A program made the position numbers and the translations under genes. The notes under the pieces were generated by a model. The model was not told the origin of the DNA and did no database searches. It worked only from the letters and a program-made list of their open reading frames with translations. Positions 1 through 5,025 of a DNA stretch of 8,984 nucleotides are shown piece by piece (position 1 is the stretch's first letter; every line of letters begins with the position of its first letter). The stretch comes from an uncultured Lachnospiraceae bacterium (GTDB taxonomy: Bacteria > Bacillota > Clostridia > Lachnospirales > Lachnospiraceae), in NCBI GenBank assembly GCA_902783095.1, contig CACZPX010000171.1, positions 1 through 8,984 of the forward strand, given 5' to 3'.

Positions 1-312
1 AAAAATATACTGAGCCATTACCTCACAAGCCCTTATATTCCGACAAAATATGGAAGAGCAATGATACAGAATGAGATAAAAACAATCATCGGCAATAATG
101 ATCCAGCATTGATGGATGCGCATAGTTCGGGTTCCGGTCATATGACAGCTTTGAATGGATATATGACAATCGATGATACGATGGCGATTCGAATGATGAA
201 CCCCGGGACAGGACAATTCGAATGGACAGGATATACATTCTATGCGTTTACTTTCTCCTACAATGGAAAAACATGGTATTGGGATGGGACGGTCAGATTG
301 CTATATGAATAA
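1..312 (+). CDS. C-terminal part of a papain/C39-like cysteine peptidase (5' truncated by window)
   Basis: The reading frame is open from base 1 to the TAA at 310-312, so this is the last 103 residues of a longer protein. The ATG at 61 is probably internal, because the residues before it (SHYLTSPYIPTKYGRA) read as ordinary protein. The visible part resembles the second half of the papain-like fold seen in C39-like peptidases: a helix, then SGSGHMTALNGY, then a beta-rich segment with RMMNPGTG and an aromatic tail (FEWTGYTFYAF, KTWYW). The His at bases 139-141 (residue 47 of the visible part) fits the catalytic His, and the Asn at 199-201 fits the third triad residue. The catalytic Cys would lie upstream, outside the window. 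Such proteins are usually secreted, but any signal peptide is not visible. The gene overlaps the next one by 8 bases, and its AT-rich codons differ from those of genes after 1060. The family call rests on motif pattern only. Confidence 0.65.
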   Translation, partial: KNILSHYLTSPYIPTKYGRAMIQNEIKTIIGNNDPALMDAHSSGSGHMTALNGYMTIDDTMAIRMMNPGTGQFEWTGYTFYAFTFSYNGKTWYWDGTVRLLYE

Positions 313-910
313 AAACAAATGTTTGTTCACTAGCCTGTTTCTATCAATATGCCTTGTTTTTGGAACAGCCTGCGAGGGCAGCGGCGGGTATGACAGGCAT
401 TTTGTAATTGATGGTGCTGTCCCCTTGGATGCAGCAAAGTCAGATGAGCCGGAGACTGTCGTGTGGTCGATCGGGGATCGAGCCGTGATGCGGGAATACT
501 ATGGTATCGGTGCCGGTGCGGTGATCATAAAGCCTATATATCCTGTGAATCTTGAGACGCATCAAATCGACTGGAAGAAACCCTGCCATCTGGTTATCAA
601 TAACGGATTTATTATCGGTTATTGGACGGGGCTCTCGGAAAGAGAATGCTATTTGGGGAAGACAGAGTATTATGAAAAAACGACAAGGCTTCTGAAAGAA
701 CATGCGCAGACGGAGTATCTGCTTGCCAGATGCAGGAATGGACTTTTTTTGATCTCGCCGGAAAATGAGATTCTTCCATTCACAAGTTACGGATATGACA
801 GGCAGAAGGTTTCTGATCAGAATCTGTTGTATGACAACAATTATGCGGCGGAAGCGGTCATATCGGGGGAGATTTTTCTTCCGGAAAACTATGCCTATAT
901 AATGGAATGA
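305..910 (+). CDS. Small predicted lipoprotein of unknown function
   Basis: I do not recognise the family. I chose the ATG at 305 (201 residues) over the in-frame ATG at 242 because it starts a clean lipoprotein signal: MNKNK, a hydrophobic stretch at about residues 7-19, then a lipobox-like GTAC ending at Cys23, followed by a polar EGSGG linker. The longer start would put 21 polar residues in front of the signal and overlap the upstream gene by 71 bases instead of 8. The predicted mature domain (about 178 residues) is mixed alpha/beta, with three further Cys at 104, 127 and 154. Little ribosome binding site is visible, so translation is probably coupled to the peptidase gene. By inference the two products act together outside the membrane, for example as enzyme and inhibitor, chaperone or substrate, but nothing in the sequence proves this. 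A terminator follows 64 bases after the stop. Confidence 0.7.
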   Translation: MNKNKCLFTSLFLSICLVFGTACEGSGGYDRHFVIDGAVPLDAAKSDEPETVVWSIGDRAVMREYYGIGAGAVIIKPIYPVNLETHQIDWKKPCHLVINNGFIIGYWTGLSERECYLGKTEYYEKTTRLLKEHAQTEYLLARCRNGLFLISPENEILPFTSYGYDRQKVSDQNLLYDNNYAAEAVISGEIFLPENYAYIME

Positions 911-973
911 GGACGAACGATCAGCATTACGAGAACATCGATATTTGAGGGAACGATGTGAAGTCATGAAACG

Positions 974-1008
974 AAAAGCGGACGGTATGAAACATCGGCC
1001 GCTTTTTT
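974..1008 (+). terminator. Rho-independent terminator after the lipoprotein gene
   Basis: AAAAGCGG (974-981) pairs perfectly with CCGCTTTT (999-1006). Inside the stem a few more pairs can form (CG/CG plus a G-T and a T-A), and the 3' arm runs into six T at 1003-1008. It lies 64 bases past the lipoprotein stop and 52 bases before the sigma factor start, so it separates the two transcription units. Confidence 0.8.
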
Positions 1009-1015
1009 ACGGTAT
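988..1015 (+). promoter_or_regulatory. Possible ECF-sigma promoter (TGAAAC-N16-CGGTAT) before the sigma factor gene
   Basis: TGAAAC at 988-993 matches the -35 element known for many ECF sigma factors (for example B. subtilis SigW, TGAAAC-N16-CGTA). Exactly 16 bases later lies CGGTAT at 1010-1015, close to an ECF -10. Transcription would start near 1020, about 40 bases before the ATG at 1060. The element overlaps the preceding terminator: its -35 sits in the loop and its spacer covers the 3' arm. No good TTGACA/TATAAT pair with normal spacing was found here, although TATATA at 1013-1018 could serve as a weak sigma-A -10. Autoregulation is common for ECF operons and would fit, but this is inferred from one site. 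Confidence 0.4.
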
Positions 1016-1059
1016 ATACAGCAGAGAGACAGAAACGGAGCGAGGCGACAGAGGACCCC

Positions 1060-1617
1060 ATGGAAGACCGGCAGATCATAGAACTCTTTTTTGCACGCGA
1101 CGAGGACGCGCTTCGGTGTGCAAAAGACAAATATGAAGGCTATCTGATGAAGGTGGCACGCGGCTTGCTGCCCAACCGGGAGGACTGCCTGGAGACGGTG
1201 AACGATACCTGGCTGAAGGCCTGGAAAGCCATCCCGCCGTACCGGCCTGATAATCTGAAGGCTTTTTTGGCGAAGATTACCAGACAGGGCGCCATCGACT
1301 TGCTGCGAAAGGAGCAGAGCGTAAAGCGAGGCAGCGCGGCTTATACCGCCTCGCTGGACGAGCTGGCGGAGGTGGCCGCGGCCGGAAGCGTAGGGGAACA
1401 GGCAGATGCGGAAGAACTGGCCAAAAAGATCGGCGCCTGGCTGCGCACGCAGAAACCGGCGGTCCGGATGCTGTTCATCGGACGGTACTTCTATGCGGCG
1501 GAGTATTCCGCGCTGGCGGAAAAGACCGGCATGAGCGAGCGGCGGATCCGTGTAATACTGCACCGTGCCCGTAAAAAACTGAAACACTGTCTGGAACAGG
1601 AGGGTTATGACTTATGA
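1060..1617 (+). CDS. ECF-type RNA polymerase sigma factor (sigma-70 family)
   Basis: This protein of 185 residues has the two-domain layout and length of an ECF sigma factor, which directs RNA polymerase to a small set of stress or signal-response promoters. Region sigma-2 spans about residues 8-85: a helical part around DKYEGYLMKVARGLL, then DCLETVNDTWLKAWKAIPPY, and the promoter-melting/-10 recognition helix FLAKITRQGAIDLLRK. An acidic, alanine-rich linker (about 95-120) leads to sigma-4 (about 120-178), with the helix-turn-helix YSALAEKTGMSERRIRVILH and basic RARKKLKH. The ATG at 1060 is preceded by GAGG at 1051-1054, a good spacing. Its stop overlaps the next start (ATGA, 1614-1617), so the two proteins are translationally coupled and probably act as sigma factor and membrane-bound partner. 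I cannot assign its regulon or an ECF subgroup. Confidence 0.92.
   Translation: MEDRQIIELFFARDEDALRCAKDKYEGYLMKVARGLLPNREDCLETVNDTWLKAWKAIPPYRPDNLKAFLAKITRQGAIDLLRKEQSVKRGSAAYTASLDELAEVAAAGSVGEQADAEELAKKIGAWLRTQKPAVRMLFIGRYFYAAEYSALAEKTGMSERRIRVILHRARKKLKHCLEQEGYDL
1598..1604 (+). promoter_or_regulatory. Ribosome binding site of the anti-sigma-like gene, inside the sigma gene
   Basis: AGGAGGG lies 9 bases before the ATG at 1614, within the last codons of the sigma factor gene. It supports the ATG at 1614 as the true start and, with the ATGA overlap, coupled production of the two proteins. Confidence 0.75.
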
Positions 1618-2978
1618 AGGCGGAAAAACTGTCGGATGCCATCGGCCTGCTGGATGAGGAACTGCTCGCGCAGGCGGACACAGCCGGGGAGGATTTCCGG
1701 GCGGAACACAGGCGGAAACTGCGCCTGCATATGATCCTGCTGGCGGTATTCTGCGCGGCGTTTGCCATACTGCTGATCCTTACGAGCGACAGGGAAGAGC
1801 AGGAGGCGGCCTGGGCGTACGAAGCGGTCTTTGACGGGACGGAGCCGATCCCCGCCGCCGGACTTGCGCAGGAGGGCCTTCTGGGCGGAACGGTCAATCT
1901 GTCCACCACGGACTATGCCATAAAATGCTTTCCGGAAGGGGAAACGCCCACAGTCTCCCCGGTGAAAGACAATACGCAGGTGAAAAAGATGGCAGTATAC
2001 CGGTCGGTGCGGGCAGCCTCTTTTAACGACATCTATGCACTGCTGTGCGGCTGGGCGGACATGCTGGCAGACCGTGCTGAGGAACGCCTGGGGATCCCGC
2101 TTGACTATGATCTGAACCGGATAACGGCATCCGGCGCGGACGTTCCGGGGGATTATTATGATCCGCAGTCGCCGCCGGACTACCGGGACCTGGGCGTGCT
2201 GCGGCTGGAGCTTACCCGGGATGAGGCGGTTCTGACCCTGACGGCCTGGTCGGAGTACGGCGTGACTTATTGTGATCTGAAAGGGCTTGAGGCTCTGTAT
2301 GCACAGGCGGAGAGCACGGAGTGCCCCGCCGTCGCCGCGGCGGACCGGGACGCGCTGGCGGAGGCCTGCCTGCCGGCTGTCGCGTTTGTCAACGAACTGC
2401 TGGGCACGCGGTTTTCCAAAGAGCACTGCAGGGTTTTGGATATCAGTAAAGAGGATCGCGTGATGATCGACTTTACCTGGGCGGGCCTGCCGGGCGGCAG
2501 TCCGCAGAGTCTGGCCGTGCTGGAAACGGTAAGCGGGGGCATCGATCAGAGACTGTTCTTTGATATGAGGAAGGCGGATGACGGCCTGTTTCATCTGAGC
2601 CGGATCAGTGTTTCCCTGGAGTATGTGACCTATCTGGGAGAGTACGAGCTGATCAGCAGACAGGAGGCCGAAGAACTGCTGCAGCAGGGATATTTTTACG
2701 GCGGTCTGCACTGCCCGGTGTGCTGGCAGGGGGCGGAGGCGGCGGATTTTTCCGACGTCGATCTGGTGCAGATCGAATACTACGGGCAGGCGATGGAGTA
2801 CAAGATCCCCTGGTACGCTTTTTATCACCATATGGGGCAGGAGCAAACGGAGGGTTGGCCCGTACAGGAAAAGTACGCGGTCGTCTTTGTGCCCGCCGTC
2901 AAGGCGGAGGGCCTGGAGGATTTCTTTGCGGAGCTTGCGGCGCTGCACGCGGCGGAGGGACACAAAAAGGCACAGTAA
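1614..2978 (+). CDS. Single-pass membrane protein, presumed anti-sigma factor with large extracytoplasmic domain
   Basis: The protein has 454 residues. A short cytoplasmic segment (1-37) begins MKAEKLSDAIGLLDEELLAQ and ends in basic HRRKLRLH. One transmembrane helix follows (about 38-57, MILLAVFCAAFAILLILT), then about 395 residues that the positive-inside rule places outside the membrane. That topology, and overlap with an ECF sigma gene, is what is expected of an anti-sigma factor: the N-terminal part would hold the sigma factor and the outer part would sense a signal. The short N-terminal segment lacks an obvious zinc-binding HXXXCXXC motif, so a ZAS-type domain is not seen. The outer domain matches no family I recognise. 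It contains CPVC at residues 367-370 (bases 2712-2723) and a C-terminal part with IPWYAFYHH and YAVVFVPAV. Its role is inferred from context and topology. A terminator follows 26 bases downstream. Confidence 0.75.
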   Translation: MKAEKLSDAIGLLDEELLAQADTAGEDFRAEHRRKLRLHMILLAVFCAAFAILLILTSDREEQEAAWAYEAVFDGTEPIPAAGLAQEGLLGGTVNLSTTDYAIKCFPEGETPTVSPVKDNTQVKKMAVYRSVRAASFNDIYALLCGWADMLADRAEERLGIPLDYDLNRITASGADVPGDYYDPQSPPDYRDLGVLRLELTRDEAVLTLTAWSEYGVTYCDLKGLEALYAQAESTECPAVAAADRDALAEACLPAVAFVNELLGTRFSKEHCRVLDISKEDRVMIDFTWAGLPGGSPQSLAVLETVSGGIDQRLFFDMRKADDGLFHLSRISVSLEYVTYLGEYELISRQEAEELLQQGYFYGGLHCPVCWQGAEAADFSDVDLVQIEYYGQAMEYKIPWYAFYHHMGQEQTEGWPVQEKYAVVFVPAVKAEGLEDFFAELAALHAAEGHKKAQ

Positions 2979-3004
2979 AAGCGTTTCGGAACGGGAAGAG
3001 ACCG

Positions 3005-3032
3005 GGCAGCCGCGCACACGGTTGCCTTTTTT
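3005..3032 (+). terminator. Rho-independent terminator of the sigma/anti-sigma operon
   Basis: GGCAGCCG (3005-3012) and CGGTTGCC (3019-3026) form an 8-bp stem with one G-T pair and a six-base loop, followed by six T (3027-3032). A second pairing for the 3' arm exists: AAAAAGGCA at 2964-2972, at the end of the coding region, is complementary to 3023-3031. The short GC-rich hairpin should win because its loop is much smaller. Confidence 0.85.
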
Positions 3033-3049
3033 GATGCCGGTGATACAAT
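3022..3049 (+). promoter_or_regulatory. Possible extended -10 sigma-A promoter for the CstA gene
   Basis: TGATACAAT at 3041-3049 fits an extended -10 (TG-N-TACAAT, five of six to TATAAT). Sixteen bases upstream, TTGCCT at 3022-3027 is a partial -35 match and overlaps the 3' arm of the preceding terminator. The predicted start near 3056 leaves a leader of about 30 bases with GAGGTGG (3075-3081) as ribosome binding site. Confidence 0.45.
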
Positions 3050-3085
3050 GGGGGCGGTTTTAAAAACTGTTTGTGAGGTGGCACG

Positions 3086-4528
3086 ATGATCTCCTTGTTG
3101 CTTTCTTTTGCGGTCCTTCTGACCGGCTATTTGTTGTACAGCCGTGTGGCGGAGCGGGCCTTCGGTCCGGATGATCGGACAACACCCGCCGTCACGGTTA
3201 ACGACGGCGTGGACTTTGTCCCCATGAAGACCTGGAAGGCCTTCCTGGTGCAGCTGTTGAATATCGCGGGCACGGGCCCCATCTTCGGCGCGCTCATGGG
3301 CGCCATGTTCGGGCCGGTCGTCTTTTTGTGGATCGTGTTCGGCTCCATCTTAGGCGGCGGCGTGCACGACTATATGTCCGGCATGATCAGCGAGCGCCAT
3401 GAGGGCGCCTCCGTCGCGGAGCTTTCCGGCACCTACCTGGGGAAGGCGGCAAAGTGGATCATGCGCGTGTTTTCCGTGGTGCTGCTGATCCTGTGCGGCG
3501 TGGTGTTCGTTACCAGCCCCGCAGGGCTTCTGGAGCGGCTGACCCCGGACTGGATGAACGGCACCTTCGGGACTGTGGTGATTCTTTTGTACTATCTGGC
3601 GGCGACGCTGCTTCCCATCGACAAGGTGATCGGCCGCTTTTATCCCGTGTTCGGCGTACTGCTGATCGCCATGGCAGTGGGCGTGCTGGGCGGCATCCTG
3701 TTTTCCGGCGGCACCTATACCATTCCGGAGATCAGCTTTAAAAACCTGCATCCGGACGGTACGCCCGTGTGGCCCTACATGTTCATCACCGTGGCCTGCG
3801 GCGCCATTTCCGGCTTCCACGCCACGCAGTCCCCCATGATCGCCAAGTGCATCAAAACCGAAAAAGAGGGACGGAAGATCTTTTACGGCAGCATGATCGC
3901 CGAGGCTGTGATCGCCCTGGTGTGGGCCGCGGCCGGCGTGGCCTTTTACGGCGCGACCGACCTTCTGGGAAAGGCGCTGGAGGGCGGCGCCTCCAATGTG
4001 GTCTACGAGATCTCGCAGGGCGTGCTGGGCACGGCAGGCAGCGTGCTGGCAGTGGCCGGCGTGGTGGTCTGCCCCATCACCTCGGGCGATACGGCCTTCC
4101 GCAGCGCCCGCCTGATCCTTGCGGAGACCTTCCATCTGGAGCAGAAGAAGATAAAAAACCGCCTGATCATCACCATCCCGCTGCTGGGCGTGGGTGCGCT
4201 GCTCACCTGGTTTGCCATGCAGAACGCAAACGGGTTCCAGATACTGTGGCGGTATTTTTCCTGGAGCAACCAGACGCTTGCGATGATCTCGCTGTGGGTC
4301 ACCACGGCCTATCTGATGAAGCACGGAAAGGGGCGGTTTTCGCCGTTTATTTCGGCCTGCCCGGCGGCCTTTATGTCGGCCGTGAGCCTTACCTATATAT
4401 TGGTGGCGGACGAGGGCTTCCGCATAAGCCGCGCCGTCGCGCTGCCTGCGGGCATCGTTTTCGCGGCGGTGCTGTTCGGCGTTTTTCTGGCCGCTTTTCT
4501 GAAACGGGCGAGACGCGCGGGACGCTGA
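3086..4528 (+). CDS. CstA-family carbon starvation / peptide or pyruvate transporter (short form)
   Basis: This very hydrophobic protein of 480 residues carries the hallmark motifs of the CstA family: NIAGTGPIFGALMGAMFGP (59-77), FGSILGGGVHDYMSGMISER (85-104), ISGFHATQSPM (241-251), ITSGDTAFRSARL (331-343) and RYFSWSNQTLAM (389-400). I estimate a dozen or so membrane segments, for example at 1-18, 125-145, 162-176, 185-207, 268-290, 318-331, 360-377 and 453-471. Known members include E. coli CstA (linked to peptide and pyruvate uptake) and YjiY/BtsT (pyruvate). Those are about 700 residues, so this is the shorter form frequent in anaerobes, complete at both ends. The substrate cannot be read from sequence. 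Start: ATG at 3086 with GAGGTGG 4 bases upstream. The gene has its own possible promoter and no co-directional partner closer than 116 bases; no BtsS/BtsR-like two-component genes are nearby. Confidence 0.92.
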   Translation: MISLLLSFAVLLTGYLLYSRVAERAFGPDDRTTPAVTVNDGVDFVPMKTWKAFLVQLLNIAGTGPIFGALMGAMFGPVVFLWIVFGSILGGGVHDYMSGMISERHEGASVAELSGTYLGKAAKWIMRVFSVVLLILCGVVFVTSPAGLLERLTPDWMNGTFGTVVILLYYLAATLLPIDKVIGRFYPVFGVLLIAMAVGVLGGILFSGGTYTIPEISFKNLHPDGTPVWPYMFITVACGAISGFHATQSPMIAKCIKTEKEGRKIFYGSMIAEAVIALVWAAAGVAFYGATDLLGKALEGGASNVVYEISQGVLGTAGSVLAVAGVVVCPITSGDTAFRSARLILAETFHLEQKKIKNRLIITIPLLGVGALLTWFAMQNANGFQILWRYFSWSNQTLAMISLWVTTAYLMKHGKGRFSPFISACPAAFMSAVSLTYILVADEGFRISRAVALPAGIVFAAVLFGVFLAAFLKRARRAGR

Positions 4529-4565
4529 TCCGCCTGCGCGGATCGCTGCCCTGCGAAGGGCGGAT
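4527..4565 (+). other. GC-rich 3' tail of cstA with mutually exclusive hairpins
   Basis: GATCCGC (4527-4533, starting inside the stop codon) pairs perfectly with GCGGATC (4538-4544) around a four-base loop. CTGCCC (4546-4551) pairs with GGGCGG (4558-4563). Alternatively ATCCGCC (4528-4534) pairs perfectly with GGCGGAT (4559-4565), which excludes both. No T-run follows (the next bases are A-rich), so this is not a canonical intrinsic terminator. It may be a weak or Rho-assisted end, or an mRNA-stabilising 3' structure. Confidence 0.45.
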
Positions 4566-4574
4566 AAAAAGTGA

Positions 4575-4603
4575 GTGACAACAGCGGGAAAAGCATATAT
4601 AAT
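4575..4603 (+). promoter_or_regulatory. Sigma-A promoter of the Asp23-fakA-recG operon
   Basis: GTGACA (4575-4580, five of six to TTGACA) and a perfect TATAAT (4598-4603) are separated by exactly 17 bases. The expected start is near 4610, giving a leader of about 35 bases. It is the best promoter match in the window and suits constitutive housekeeping expression. Confidence 0.75.
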
Positions 4604-4612
4604 ATTTCCGAT

Positions 4613-4624
4613 TATGTGTACATA
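4613..4624 (+). repeat. Short inverted repeat at the operon transcription start
   Basis: TATGT (4613-4617) and ACATA (4620-4624) are perfect inverted arms around GT, lying just downstream of the predicted start point. It could be an operator or a chance palindrome. It does not resemble the FapR operator known from B. subtilis. Confidence 0.3.
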
Positions 4625-4644
4625 CCAACAGACAGGAGGTAGAC

Positions 4645-5001
4645 ATGAAATATCGGATTTCTACGGAGCAGGGAGACGTCATCGTTGACAGCGACGTGAT
4701 CGCGACCTATGCGGGCACCGTCGCCATGGAGTGCTACGGCATCGTGGGCATGTCCTCGGTCAGCATGAAGGACGGCCTCTCCAAACTGCTCAAGAGAGAG
4801 CATCTTGCCAATGGCATCAACGTGACCATTGAAGACAATAAGATATCCATGGATTTCCACGTGATCGTCTCTTTGGGCGTGAGCATCGCCGCCGTTACGG
4901 AGACTCTGATCGAGACTGTCAAGTACAAGGTGGAGGAGTTTACCGGCGCGGAGATCGAACGCATCAACGTATACGTTGAGGGCGTGCGCGCAACGGACTG
5001 A
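4645..5001 (+). CDS. Asp23/Gls24 family envelope-stress protein (YloU-like)
   Basis: This 118-residue protein is typical of the Asp23/Gls24 (DUF322) family in length and pattern: an N-terminal strand (MKYRISTEQGDVIVDSDVI), the helix and turn AGTVAMECYGIVGMSSVSMK, a middle segment DGLSKLLKREHLANGINV, then the alternating strand-helix-strand core SMDFHVIVSLGVSIAAVTE, KYKVEEFTGAEIERINVYVE and GV at the C-terminus. No membrane segment or signal is present, so it is cytosolic. Family members such as S. aureus Asp23 associate with the membrane through partners and are linked to envelope stress. The YloU branch is commonly encoded next to fakA, as here, but its molecular role is not settled. Start: ATG at 4645 with a perfect AGGAGGT (4634-4640) 4 bases upstream. 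It is first in the operon, 24 bases before fakA. Confidence 0.93.
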   Translation: MKYRISTEQGDVIVDSDVIATYAGTVAMECYGIVGMSSVSMKDGLSKLLKREHLANGINVTIEDNKISMDFHVIVSLGVSIAAVTETLIETVKYKVEEFTGAEIERINVYVEGVRATD

Positions 5002-5007
5002 CCGCGG

Positions 5008-5014
5008 AAGGGAG
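5008..5014 (+). promoter_or_regulatory. Ribosome binding site supporting the GTG start of fakA
   Basis: AAGGGAG lies 11 bases before the GTG at 5026, somewhat far, with a purine-rich stretch between. The first in-frame ATG (residue 14) would remove residues that align with the conserved FakA N-terminus, so the GTG is preferred. Confidence 0.55.
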
Positions 5015-5025
5015 AAGAAGAGAAA

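Noticed and set aside
242..304. Longer start (ATG at 242) for the lipoprotein gene
   Set aside because: It adds 21 polar residues before a clear signal peptide and would overlap the peptidase gene by 71 bases; the ATG at 305 gives a normal lipoprotein N-terminus.
911..973. Possible small gene between the lipoprotein stop and the terminator
   Set aside because: ATG codons there are followed at once by stops or by frames that only shadow the sigma gene; no ribosome binding site with a sensible frame was seen.
967..988. TGAAAC-N10-CGGTAT as a second ECF promoter
   Set aside because: A 10-base spacer is too short for a sigma-type promoter; only the 16-base version is plausible.
1605..3017. Long open frame on the minus strand opposite the anti-sigma-like gene
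   Set aside because: It mirrors a GC-rich + strand gene, has no recognisable domain, is full of Arg/His/Gln typical of antisense frames, and crosses the terminator and intergenic region.
4527..4544. Perfect GATCCGC/GCGGATC hairpin as an intrinsic terminator of cstA
   Set aside because: No T-run follows on the + strand, and there is no gene on the minus strand that would need one in the other direction.
3769..4578. Second + strand open frame inside cstA
   Set aside because: Its protein is Arg/Gly/His-rich without hydrophobic segments and lies out of frame with an intact CstA.
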